64,000 nucleotides of DNA. Origin: Psettodes erumei. Lineage: Eukaryota > Chordata > Actinopteri > Pleuronectiformes > Psettodidae. The first letter of the stretch is position 1. Every line of letters begins with the position of its first letter. Where the stretch lies: NCBI GenBank assembly GCA_016785225.1, contig JAFBJZ010000847.1:1793001-1857000 (forward strand), written 5' to 3'. The translations under genes and the position numbers were made by a program. Under the pieces are notes generated by a model that saw only the letters and a program-made list of their open reading frames with translations, was not told the origin of the DNA and searched no databases. Below are positions 35,814 through 47,267 of the stretch, piece by piece.

Positions 35814-36185
35814 TGAAGGCCTCCGACGCATTCGTCTTCCTCCTCCTCCTCCTCCTCCACGGGGCTGTGGTATGTGCTGGACAGACATGGCAGTAGAGAT
35901 GAGCAGCTGATATCTCATGCTGCGTTATCTGACATCATCTGATCACCTGACACCTTCTCTGTCCCCTTGTGTTTCATTTTGGGGGGAAATGTTAATGTTT
36001 TGAGAGAACTCACTTAGACACCAGTTTATTAAGTACACCCAGCTGAATGTAATACAGTACTACAGTAGTACTGTTTGTTCCTGCCAACTGACATACCATT
36101 AAAAATTCATTCAGCACAATGTATCACATTACAACACCATACATGTTGAAATAATGTACAAATATAATCCAATAAAAAGTTTACA

Positions 36186-36225
<40 letters not shown>

Positions 36226-37213
36226 GTGTGTCAGGGCGGACGATGGATATAATGGAGGAATGGAGCCGCTACAGGAAAACATGTCTGCTTCAGATGAGCA
36301 CAGAGCCCAAACCCAAAGGTAACACACACACAGAGCTGAAACAAACACATTCATCATTAAAAGTGAAATACTGACACGTTTTTGTTAGTAATGTGTACTG
36401 ACCGTGTACTGCGCCGTGTCTCCCTCTCTCCTCAGGACTGGTTTGCAGCCGGATGTTCGACAAGTACGCCTGCTGGTCGGACGGCCGGCCCAACTCCACA
36501 GTGAAGGTGCCCTGCCCGTGGTACCTGCCGTGGTACAGCCAAGGTAAGAGCGCACACATGCAGAGCGGTTTAAGGTGCGCACACTGTTGAATTTGACTGA
36601 AGGTGTGTGTTTGTGCGTGTAGTGCGTAATGGCTTTGTGATGCGGGAGTGTGGCCCTGACGGTCAGTGGGCCACCTGGAACTCCAGCCGCACCTGGAGGG
36701 ACTACTCTCAGTGCCAAGCTGACAACAGCCAGCAGAGATCTCAGGTGGGTGCGCGCACACGAACGCACACACATCACATCACTTCTACAGCACTGACCCA
36801 GTCTTGTTGTACTTTGGTTGTGGTACAGGAGCAGCAGATGTTGATCTTAGCCTACTTCAAACTCATGTACACTGTGGGTTACTGTGTCAGTCTGGCCAGT
36901 CTCTCTTTGGCGCTGATTATTCTGTTGTTCTTCAGGTAGGTCCACATTTCCACATGTCCACTTCCAAATGTTCCCATCATGTAATCCCATTATTCTAGCA
37001 CATTTTAATGTCACTGTGGTGCATGTGTGTGTGTGTGTGTGTGACGTCTGCAGGAAGCTGCACTGCACTCGAAACTACATCCACACCAACCTGTTTGCCT
37101 CGTTCATCCTGCGAGCCGTTTCCATCCTGACCAGAGATGCTCTGCTGAGCAGGGACACTCCAGAGTTCAGAGACAGCAGGGACGTCTCCATGGTCTTCAG
37201 TGACCAGGTGCTG

Positions 37214-37257
<44 letters not shown>

Positions 37258-39268
37258 GACAAGAGAGAAGAAGAGACTGGAAAACAATCTAGAGAGGATG
37301 ACATCTGCATCACTTCACTGGAAGCAAAGCTGAATGTATTTTCCAACTTGTTCCATCCCTTAATTGCATCAGATGGCTGTTTACATCCGAATCCCTCACC
37401 CTGACTGTTCAGTGCTGACAGTGCATCAGCGATACGAGTCTGGAAATGCGATTAACAATGTTAAGTTTGTCATATTGTTATTATCACCACAGATTCAGAT
37501 GGATAGATCAGATTAACGTCACAAAAATGAGGCTTGATTCCCCAGGGACTTCACATCTGAAAAAAAACAATACCATCTTCACTTTGGACTCAGTAAAATC
37601 CCAAAGTGTCGTGATATTTAACTCGTCAGCAGCGATTTGCATCTATTATTTATAATCTGCTTATAAGGAGACTTGACTGGAGCTTACCCCCCCAAGAAAA
37701 AAGATAGTTAAAGACAGTTCTGGTTGTTTAGGCATTATTAAAACATGAAAAAGAAAAGCTACGTCTAATCTCTCAACTTGTTATCTCTGCACACACACAC
37801 ACGCCAGGCGGTGTCGGGCTGCCGTGTGGCTCAGGTGCTGATGCAGTACTGTGTGGGGGCCAACTACTACTGGCTGCTGGTGGAGGGCCTGTATCTCCAC
37901 AACCTGCTGGTGCTGATGTCGTTCTCTGAAAACCACTTCTTCCGGTGCTACCTGCTCCTCGGCTGGGGTAAAACACACACACACACACACACAAGCAATC
38001 ATACAGAAACAACACAAGTCAAATGGAGATCTTCACCACTTCCATGTGTTCTGTTGCGCATCAGGTACCCCAGTGTTATTTGTGATTCCTTGGATCATTA
38101 TGCGTTACCTGTTTGAAAACACAAGGTGAGTTTTTATGTTTTCACCTTCAATAAATTTTGAGCTACATGAGAGAGGCATAATAAAAAGGACAATGTTCTC
38201 TTCATCCCGTATCTTAGTTTTTCGGCACACCCGCTGTCATTTTTGTGCGTTTTCAGGTGTTGGGAGATAAATGAGAACATGGCACACTGGTGGATAATCC
38301 GCACCCCCATCCTGCTTGCCATTCTGGTAATGTACACACAGTCACACACAGCTGAACTGAGACAACAGGGTAAACAAGGGTGTCATCATAAGTAAGGAGG
38401 AAGTGATGAGAACCGACGAAAAAGTTGCTGATGAGGTAAACTTCTCTCACCTGGTCTGCGGTTTCCCTCCAGGTGAACTTCTTCATCTTTATCCGCATCA
38501 TCCACATCCTGGTATCCAAACTGAAAGCCCATCAGATGAGATACACAGACTACAAATTCAGGTGAGAAACGACATCATGGCTGCTGTAGACTTACATTCA
38601 CTTTCACTGGAAAAACAAAGGAGGAAAAATGTTCAAAAAAAAGAAAAACATCTCCCTGCCTCAAGGAAAATGGTATTTGCAGTGGGCGAGGCAGTAATCA
38701 GGCTAATGGTTTTCAGGTCGTTGGTGAATGGGGTGAACATGGGACCAGAAGCGTGGGAAACCCGCGTACTGGTCCATTAAGGGATCAGAGCAGAATTACT
38801 GTGAGTGGAGGCGCACAGAGCTCATGTGAGCACTTTGATATCTGGGCATGACTTTATTCTAATCTTTGACTGAAAGCCACACAGAGACAGAGTGTTGGCT
38901 TTCAGACGCCCTGTGTGGAGGTGACGGTCCGCACTTGTACTTGTACTCCAAAGCCAAGTATGCAGAATTTCCCCCGTGGATTATAAAGTATGCAGTTGCA
39001 GGATATATAGTGTACATATATAATTTGTGAGGCATGTGGGGACGTTCACCACAGCTGCTGCACATTAACGCATAAATATGTTAAATATATGCTATAAACC
39101 ATGATCAGAGAAGTGAGGCCAAGACCAACAAGCAGGAAACCAAAGGGTTACGCTAACGTCTTTACGCTAACAAAGCAACAACAGTAAATGAGGATGTGGA
39201 TTAGAGGTCTGTAGTCTGGAACGCTGGACACACACACGTACGCACACACACACACACACACACACACA

Positions 39269-39305
<37 letters not shown>

Positions 39306-40844
39306 CATCTCTGTGTCTTTGACAGTGATTTCACACCTAAAGGCTGCGATAAAGGAGGAAGGAAAACTAACCCCCTGACACGACCTTAAACATACACACA
39401 TGCAGATGGTTATCCTGCACCTCCTGACTCCAATTTCCTACAATCCAGACACGTTCTTACTTTGTGTGTGGGTGTGTTTCTCTCTCTCTGTCTAGACTGG
39501 CCAAATCCACCCTGACCCTGATCCCTCTGCTGGGGATCCATGAGGTGGTCTTTGCAGTGTTAAGAGAGGAGCACACAGAGGGAGTCCTTCGCAACATCAA
39601 CCTCTTTCTCCAGCTCCTTTTCAACTCTTTCCAGGTACAATCGGGACTTTGCACGTATATACAGTATATCAAGGCACTTAACAGAGTAGGTCGAGACCTT
39701 ACAAGAGAGTGAGAGATAGATCCAACAGTTCCCGCATTGAGCAAACAGTGGAGGTGAAAAACAGGAAGGCAGAACTGGACTCGGAGTGCAGCAGCATCTG
39801 CCTCAACCGGCTGGGCTGAAGGAGAGATGAGGGAGAGAGCAGAGAGGGTGAGAGAAGAGAAACTGAGGTGATCGGAGAGACCCCGAAGAATTTTATATAC
39901 TTGTGTAATTGAGCCATGTCAGACTGATACAACGGCAGTAATAATAGTAATAATAATAACCTTTAAGTGTAATGATGATGATTTTGAGTCAGAGATACTC
40001 GCAGAGTGAGGACAGGGAGCACAAGACTGTCCCAACACACATTTCACTTTGTCACGTTCTTTCTTCGCAGGGTTTATTCGTGGCAGTCCTCTACTGTTTT
40101 GTCAACAAGGAGGTAAGTGCTGAGATCAGCAGTTAATTTTTCTTTTTCACCATCAAAATATTTAATCATGATTATGAAGCTACTTCTCTCTTGCTGTAAA
40201 AAAACGCAGGTGCAGGCGGAGATAAAAAAGAAGTGGCACAGGTGGAAGCTTGGAATGACTGACCTGGATGACCTGAGAAATACTGGCAGCAACGTGGCAC
40301 AGGTGGGTGCCAACGCTGCAGCCTGGTGGAGTGATGCACTAAATCAGATTTTTTTGTATGAAGGCCAGTAAGACATTGAAACCATTTTTCAAATTTATGA
40401 ATTTCTCCCTCACAAATATATTTTCTCAGTAGAATTGTTTGCTTTTTAAGTCAATCTTAATGGCCTATTTTCATTTTGAGACAGACGTTAATACAGTGAA
40501 GTGAAATGAATGAAATATGTTATTCTAAAAAAAAAAAAAGAAAAGGAGTATTACGTATAATTTTTTTGTTTGTTGTGCAGGTTGGTGCCAGCGTGCCACC
40601 GTCGAGCCAGTGCCACCATCTGTCCCCCTGCTGTACACCCACCTTCTCGGCTGCACCCCACCCATCCACTCCTCCTCCTCCTCCTCCTCCTCCTCTCCCT
40701 CAGACCTGTGCCAACCAGCAGGACCAGCTGGGAGGCAGGAGGCTGAATTCCTGCTGCTACACAATCCCTGCTCATAGATGGGACAAGGGAGGAGGAAGAG
40801 GAGCAGAGAATGGGGAGGAGAAGTCGAGTGAAAGCTACTGCTGA
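35810..40844 (+). CDS. gipr: GIP receptor, class B GPCR (14 coding exons)
   Basis: Exons: 35810-35869, 36225-36318, 36436-36543, 36623-36744, 36829-36935, 37054-37207, 37808-37967, 38065-38125, 38257-38326, 38473-38561, 39496-39634, 40071-40112, 40210-40302, 40581-40844. All GT-AG with matching phases; product about 520 aa (human GIPR 466). Signal peptide 1-20; hormone-binding domain with six conserved cysteines (C40, C55, C64, C78, C97, C118), sequons N71-S-T and N107-S-S; then seven membrane segments with the class B marks RKLHCTRNYIH, LLVEGLYLHNLL, GWG.P.LFVIPW, CW...WWIIR, LIPLLGIHEVVF, and VLYCFVNKEVQ. MYTVGY before TM1 and the final ESYC match GIPR rather than GLP1R or GCGR. It couples incretin/GIP signalling to Gs. 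The tail is longer than in human and has eight or more prolines in a row (CCT repeat). Alternative: another glucagon-family receptor, less likely. Confidence 0.9.
36013..36060 (+). repeat. Dispersed fish repeat, family B, copy 2 (fragment)
   Basis: CCAGTTTATTAAGTACACCC followed by AGCTGAATGTAATACAG matches the start of the copy at 12728. It lies inside gipr intron 1. Confidence 0.5.
36189..36220 (+). repeat. gipr: (TG)16 at the 3' splice site of gipr intron 1
   Basis: Perfect TG run that directly precedes the acceptor GCAG of exon 2 and replaces the usual pyrimidine tract. Confidence 0.85.
37024..37043 (+). repeat. gipr: (TG)10 near the 3' end of gipr intron 5
   Basis: TG run ending 10 bases before exon 6, again in the polypyrimidine-tract position. 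Confidence 0.85.
37215..37255 (+). repeat. gipr: (CA)n just after the gipr exon 6 donor
   Basis: About 20 CA units starting eight bases after the end of exon 6. Confidence 0.9.
37973..37993 (+). repeat. gipr: (CA)n just after the gipr exon 7 donor
   Basis: About ten CA units starting six bases after the end of exon 7. A shorter CA run (37790-37802) also sits just before the exon 7 acceptor. Confidence 0.85.
39228..39304 (+). repeat. gipr: Interrupted (CA)n in gipr intron 10
   Basis: Two CA blocks split by a short CTCTCT stretch, about 190 bases before exon 11. Confidence 0.85.
40671..40694 (+). repeat. gipr: (CCT)8 codon repeat in gipr exon 14
   Basis: Eight in-frame CCT codons encoding a proline run in the cytoplasmic tail. 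Such repeats often vary in length between individuals without changing the frame. Confidence 0.85.
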
Positions 40845-41462
40845 TGAAGTGCATCCATGTCTCGTTGATTCATTATGATTGCAGAATGATTTAGGAAACT
40901 TTTCAGATTTTTTTTCCTGGGCTCCTGAGCAAGGTGAAGCATACATGGGATTAGTCCTTTAAAACACACACATGCAAGAGCTTGATGACTTCACACAGGA
41001 GGTTGTGTGGAAACGGGAGGAAATGGATTTAGGTGCTGAATATTTGCTTGTCCCTGTTGTGAAGGGTCTTCAAGCAACAATTGGCCCTGGTGCTGCTGAC
41101 CCTGACCCTTCTGTTAGAAAAGAAAGAAATAAGAAGAGTTGCTTCATTTGAATTCATCGGAACTCAAGGGCTTGTGTCATGCAGCAAAAACCAGAAGCTG
41201 ACAGGGACAGTACATCTCTGACTTTCCCCCAGAGGAAACGACATGAGTTTATTTTTTTTTCTACTAATCATGTTTGTGTGTGTTGAAAGATGGAAATGTG
41301 CCAAACTGCCATTATATCCGCCCATAAAAACATATTCATCTCATTTCACTCCCCACAGTGCTCTTTTAGAGATGCTTTCTGTCGTTTCTTTGTTCACTTT
41401 CTCTTAGCACTGCTGCTGAGTCATTGCATTATAACTAATGTAAGTTAGTGCATTCACGGAAA

Positions 41463-41468
41463 AATAAA
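41463..41468 (+). other. gipr: Polyadenylation signal of gipr
   Basis: AATAAA about 620 bases after the stop codon; the first full consensus I saw downstream. Confidence 0.45.
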
Positions 41469-41469
41469 T

Positions 41470-42352
41470 ATTTGATACCTTTTCCTCATGAAACACTGTC
41501 TATGTTATTGCAGAGATGGTGGTTGCACTTTTAAATCAGTTCAGTCCACATTTATTAACTTTAAATGGCTTCAGCTGTATCAAATCCTTGTTTCAGTTAT
41601 GAAATGCAAAATGCTAAAGCTTCTGAAATAAGACAGAAATGTGGTGCAGGGTGCAAAGAGCCTCGTCACCTCAGATCTCCAGTCTTCCTCCCTGCTTGGA
41701 TCCTCAGTTCAGCTCCTGCTGCAGATTTAGACTTACAGCTGTCAGGTCTTTGCTGCCACCTAATGGAGAAAGACAGAGAAGGCACAGGTTAGAGGAAAAC
41801 CTACACCTACTGAATGTAAACCAGTAGGTTTACGTCCAGAATTACATTAGATATCAAAGAAGTTGATCTAACAAAGTGATCTGTCAAATTTAGCACTCAA
41901 AGCAAGTTAGGTAAGCCTGTTGTTCATGCTTGTAAAATGCAAAAACTACAGAGACCTGATTGCAACATGATCCTTCAGCAACCAGCAAACCTGTCTTCAG
42001 AGCCATGAGCTGAACCAAGAGCTGCGCTCAGATCAGCTCCCTCCGTCACTGTTGAACTGAATCATTATGTAGAAACAAGCACCGTGTTGCGTGAAAATAA
42101 CAGAATAACAGAACTTCCATGACCCAAACCACCAAAATATTTACCGTCACAGGGCAGGGTGGGACTGCTGTGTCAGCTCATTTCCCTTATTCCATCCGGC
42201 AACTTTATGAGAACATGTCAACATGCCTGCACTGTGTCGTTTAACTCTGGCTCGCTCAATAAGTGCAAAGATTTGTAGCGGCTATAGAAACGAAGCACAA
42301 ACCTAAAAGGGAAGATATTTTTAATTTGACATGTACATTATCACAAAAACAC
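41470..42352. other. Gap between convergent genes
   Basis: About 0.9 kb between the probable 3' ends of gipr and the THAP gene. No coding sequence or repeat is recognised. Confidence 0.55.
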
Positions 42353-42358
42353 TTTATT
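42353..42358 (-). other. Polyadenylation signal of the THAP gene
   Basis: Reads AATAAA on the minus strand, about 290 bases beyond the stop codon at 42647. Confidence 0.5.
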
Positions 42359-42646
42359 ACATCAAGCAAAAACTGGTTGCAGGAGGGGTGGGGGTAGAGG
42401 CAAAAAACTTTATAAAAAAAAAAAAACATTCACCGTCGTCCCATATTATATTAATCATCCATATTTGTGCAAAAGCCCACAGCAGATCCGACACCACTGC
42501 CACATTTCATACAGAGATCAGAAAACTTTTTTTTTTAAAAGCACAATTAGGTAGCATTTTGTTTTCAACAGCGTTAGTCATGTCGCTTAATTTTTTGGCA
42601 CGATGGACATCAGACAGACAAGCAGAGACTAGAAGTCGGCAGCCAG

Positions 42647-45600
42647 TCACAGCTTTTCCTCTGCGGCGTTCACTGGATTATACAAGTACTCGTCCTCTTC
42701 ATAGATGATGGCCACAGTCTCACCAGCTTCAGACACCGCTGCACTGGTCTGGACGTAGGCCTGCAGGAGGAGGGAGGTGACAAAGAGCGAATGACACTCC
42801 AACAAAAAAGAAACACTTTACGAAACAGATTAACAGACAGAGCAGTCACTATGTGAGATAGCAGAATGCAGCTAAAGGAACCTTGAGAGTAGCAACAGGA
42901 GGATTTAAATAAATAAGAAAAACCTCTGGAGCTCATTCATGTAAATACCCTCTCGAGCAGCTGCAGCCGCTCTTCGTTCAGCAGGTTGCTTTGTCTCAGC
43001 TGGCTGACCGTGTTCTCCAGACCCAGAAGTTTCTCCAGGTGTCGGCGGTGGCGCTGCTGCAGCACTTTCACCTTCTTCTGCAGCTCAGTCACAATCGCCT
43101 CCAGCTGCTCCTTACTCAGACTGTTCTTATGGTAGCTGCTCAAATTTTTTTTTTTTAAATGTAAAGAGATGATTATAAACAGTATTACAGTGAGAGCAGA
43201 GAAAAGCTTTCTCCATGTGAAAATACAAACATGTAGTCAGTGCTCACCAGTGCTCCTCCAGCTGCTGATCCTGCCGCTCCGTGCCATCCTCCTCTGACCT
43301 GCCATCATCTCGCTCTCTGCCGTCTGCGTCCTGTCTTTCCACAGTGAGGGTCACGGAAGCAGGGGGAGGCGCCATGTGTTTGGACACGATCGGCAGCGTG
43401 GATGTGATGGGCTTGGAGCTGAGAGCGGACGACAGCACCGTATCCGGGGAGAGGGTGAAGTGGGTGGAGGTCTCGTGGGGGAGAACGTTCGGTATCGTCT
43501 CGAAGTAGGCGATGACCTGAGTTTCACCACCTTCCTGGACTTCCGAGAGCTCCTCTGTGGCACAAGTCACGCCTTCGACTCCGAGAGACGCCACGACCTC
43601 GTCTGCACCGCTGAGGATGGGGCCGTTCATGACCAGCCCGTGGCCCTGAGTTAAAATAGCAGCAGCGATTCCGTTCATCAGCTCATGTTCTCCCTCAGAC
43701 ATCACTACCACCTCTGTGTTCTCTCCACTGCTACTGAGATCATCTACGGTATGGAATAGCGTTAAAGGGAAATTCGTCCCCGTTTCGAATCCCTCCACTG
43801 ATGTGACAGTGTTCAGGTCTGCCTGGAGAGAACAGTCAGGTTTTGTGGCGTCGCTCTTCTCCAGCAGGCCGGTGTCGCCCGGCTGCGAGGGGTCGATGGT
43901 GATCTCATACAGGTGCACCGTGTGCAACATGTTTTCCACCTCGACAGCATCAGCGGCCGCCGTCCCGTCGTCCGACACCGCTGAGCCTTGATTACCGTTG
44001 GCTCGAAGCCGCTTTGGCTTCTTCTCACTTTGATCCGTGGCTTTCCGTTTCTAGAGAAGCAGAAGCAACATGAGTGTTTACAGGGCAACTCAGAGCAGCT
44101 GTGGTTTCCTCCTGACCTCAGGCTAAAGTGCGTCTTAAAGGGAAATTGCAAATAATCGATTCAGCCAATATATTTGCAAATCTTTTTAAGTGCCAAGTAA
44201 TTTAAAAAGTAAATTTTAATTCTAAATTAAAATATTTTCAATGACGTATTTTATTTACATCACATAACTATTTTCTCACAATCAAGAATGAAATATTCAT
44301 AATAATATTAGAAATACAGAAAACTGTATCTGTGTTGCAACTCATCACGATCATATAAAATCTCTGTTCCTGCTTCTGAGTCATTTTTTAATTTACTGTT
44401 AATGCTTTTAACTCATTCTGCCTAGAATATTTTAAAAAAGACCCTGACATAAGAGTTTCACATTTAACTGAATGGAAAAGGGGGAAATTCAGATATAAAT
44501 ACAGCACTTCAACTGAGACTAATCTCAGAAACAACTTGGTAAAAAAAAGAATTAAGATGGTAACAACACTAAGGAACAGATTTTAGCTTCCTTTAAAAAA
44601 CATAAATAATTGCCATTATTGTGTAGCCCTAGAGATGGTTGTGTTTTTGTTTTACCTCTGCCTCCCGGAAAACTGTAGGCACAGCGTCGCTCTCGAGGTA
44701 ACGGATCCCCCATCGCACCTTGAAGCATGACGGCTCAAAATGCTCATGGCAAATGTACTGGTGTCGAGAGGGAGTCCAGTTCTCACGCCCCATGTTCCTC
44801 AGCCACTGCTGCAGCCGGACCGGATCCTGCAGGGGGAACCTGAAATATGATGATGACAGATGGGAGACGCTGATCAGGCTGGAGGTCCTTTGAGTGAAAT
44901 ACTGTCAAATATTTCATGTCAAATGAGAAAACAGGAAGGATTGAACAAAGCTCTGCTTGTTCCAGAAATGTGACACTAAAGTCAGCATCTATAAACAAAA
45001 AAGAAGCTTCCCAAAGCTGGAAATCTGAGCATGATCAGCGCTGTTGATGTGATCAGGCAACTGACCGACTCTGTGGACTCATCACATTTTGGTTTGTGAC
45101 ATTACAAAACAGAATGTAATGGAGTCCAAATTTTGTTGGCTTTTAAGACACAGTGTTAGTGGTTATGCTGTGTCATTACATGTATGCTGAGACATGTTTC
45201 TGTCAGATTCAAGGCCTCTGTGCTCAGAGTTCCTGCAGAATTTTTGTCAATACACAAATCCCTAAACCCAGAATTAATATGCAAGATACACTTAGATCCT
45301 CCCTTCATGAATGCTTGGTTGGTTTGTGATGAAACTGTGTTGGAAGCTGTCATTGACGGTGCTACTGAAGTGTATTATACAGAAAGCCATCGCTGAGCTA
45401 CATGGGGTGGACAAAATAATCGAAAACCACCTAAAAAAATAACTTGAATAAACAACTCATTCAAACTATTCTCTATAAAAGCGTGTTATTTGCTTCGTGA
45501 AGGCAGGATCCAATGTCTTACGCTGCGCTACTTTTAACCAGGTGTATCTGATAAACTGTCAACCGAGTCTGTCTTTAGGTCAATAAAAGTCAGCCTCCAA

Positions 45601-45914
45601 ATCGTGATTGAATCAGGACTCAGACTGGTCAAAGATCGAAACGAGAAGAAACAAACTTAGCAACTCATCGTGACTCCACGAAGAGTGATGTGACATTTTA
45701 TTTAATGCTGTAATAACGATAACAACCGATGTTGTGAAAGACCTGTTTGTTAAAGTTAGATGACGCCTCTAGCAGCAGCAGCCGTACGAGAACAGCGCAG
45801 TCAGCTAGCATCAACACTTAAAAACAAACAACCGTCTTACTTGTAGAAGCTTTTCCTGTCGGTTCCGTTTCCGGGGTCATTCCTACAGTTCGGAACCGAA
45901 CAGTATTTCGGCAT
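42647..45914 (-). CDS. thap8: THAP-domain protein, THAP8-like (5 coding exons)
   Basis: Exons in transcript order: 45914-45841, 44839-44656, 44050-43248, 43135-42949 and 42760-42647. Phases match; product about 453 aa. The N-terminal THAP zinc finger (1-86) shows C5, C10 and the CHEH pair (C-x2-H), with SFYKFPLQD, WTPSRHQ, RWGIRYL and AVPTVF: the C2CH DNA-binding fold. A basic KRK...KKPKRLR stretch at the start of exon 3 is a likely nuclear signal. The long middle is acidic and unstructured-looking. EHCY at the exon 3/4 junction fits the HCF-1-binding motif (D/E)HxY and is followed by a leucine-rich coiled coil (about 362-415) and an acidic end. MPKYC..PNC, SFYKFPL and EHFEPSCF fit THAP8 best; THAP5 is the alternative. 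It is longer than human THAP8 (274 aa). Probable transcription factor. Confidence 0.8.
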
Positions 45915-46047
45915 GTCGGGTCGGTGTCGTCTAGGCTGGCGTCTCCGCGCTCCAGCTTTGGGTTCGCAACAAGGTGAAACTCGTGTCTGTGTGTTGTCAG
46001 AACTTTCGGCGCGCGGATGACGGGGGCCGATCAGCTGTTCGGGCCCG

Positions 46048-46055
46048 TGACGTCA
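46048..46055 (-). promoter_or_regulatory. CRE-type site in the THAP gene promoter
   Basis: Perfect palindrome TGACGTCA, 134-141 bases before the ATG, in a CpG-rich promoter without a TATA box. It is the CREB/ATF binding consensus. Confidence 0.55.
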
Positions 46056-46160
46056 CATAAGCGCGACGGAGAGAAAGCGGCTCTCGCGTGACAAGCTCTT
46101 ATAAAATACTATCAAAGAAAGATGCCAGCTTGTTTCTAAAATCACAGGACTTGTTTTTTT

Positions 46161-46166
46161 TTTATT
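46161..46166 (-). other. ppp5c: Polyadenylation signal of ppp5c
   Basis: Reads AATAAA on the minus strand and would give ppp5c a 3' UTR of about 1.1 kb. It would end transcription only about 110 bases before the CRE of the next gene. Confidence 0.4.
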
Positions 46167-47267
46167 CAATAATTTTCTCCAAACATTACACGGAATCTTT
46201 AAATGATACAGTATATATACATACACCATCAGTGTATTTTCTTTATCTAAAAAGTCGAGGGCCGTTGGACAATGCAGCTGTGCGTTTCAAGACAGGATTG
46301 CAATTTGGACGTTTTTGTGTATTGAAGACATCCACAGACACACGGGGGTGGGGGTGGGGGTGTTGGGATGGGGGTTTTAAGTCCGGTAACGGAGTGCCAT
46401 CCGTGTTTGCCTTACACCAAAGCTAGTTTGGAGAGCAGACTGTGCGGGAGCTGCCGGGTGAGTGGCACAATGACGGTCAGGGATGAAAACACGGAGAGAG
46501 CAGCAATATCTTCCTCAACAGGAAGCAGTGCAAAAAAAAAAAAAAAAGAAATGTTACCAGCTACACGACTGAACCAGCTAAATACACCACTAATGGCAAA
46601 CAGCACCTTAAGAGTGTACCTGGAGATGATCCATCTCTTGTTTATGGGATCATACATGTAATCCTATTTTGTATTCCTGTTAAAACAAAATAACGACTAA
46701 CATACTGTAGGATGGTTTGAGAAACACTGATAGACATGCTGCTCCTAGCCCAGCTTACAATGCTCTAAGCTGTGTACGCAGACCAACAGTACAACGCTAG
46801 GCTTCAGAGTCACAAGATGCTCCTTGTAAAAACTGAACAATCATTTTCATCACAGATCTTTGGTACATACCATCTATTTGATCCCCATCTGCTGAGCATA
46901 TCAAATATTTTAAAAACCAAGCAGCTCCGGGGAGACTTCTCTGAAATTCTCAGGGTTGGTTTTCCTTACCCAGCGATGGAACGTGATCGGGCCAATGAAC
47001 GACGGGAGGCGGTGGGGGTTTCCAGTTTTAACAGATAGCATGAAGGGGCATGGCCCAGTTGTGGACTGGGCTGGGACAGGGTCTGGTGTCTAAGTGATCT
47101 CTTTCCATTTGAACTACACCACGTTTTCTGCGTACAATTAGCGGAAGTTTGTGGGGGAGAGGGATCCCTTAGGCTAAGCATGAATGAGGGGCATGTCCGA
47201 GCACTGGAGGGAGTGAGGTGGCCGGGATGGTTCGGGTCAGATGGGAGGTGGTCGGTCTCACAGACCT

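Noticed and set aside
36995..37287. Frames rich in VCVCVC or THTHTH
   Set aside because: They are translations of CA/TG microsatellites.
37215..39304. Direct repeats that could suggest a CRISPR array
   Set aside because: The units are dinucleotides in vertebrate introns, with no spacer-repeat structure.
40525..40946. Minus-strand frames opposite the last gipr exon
   Set aside because: Poly-Glu/Arg translations of the CCT repeat on the opposite strand; the plus strand continues the receptor with correct phase and ends in the conserved ESYC.
43376..43654. Plus-strand frames across THAP exon 3
   Set aside because: The minus strand carries an 803-base exon with matching splice phases and a THAP-type protein; these are shadows.
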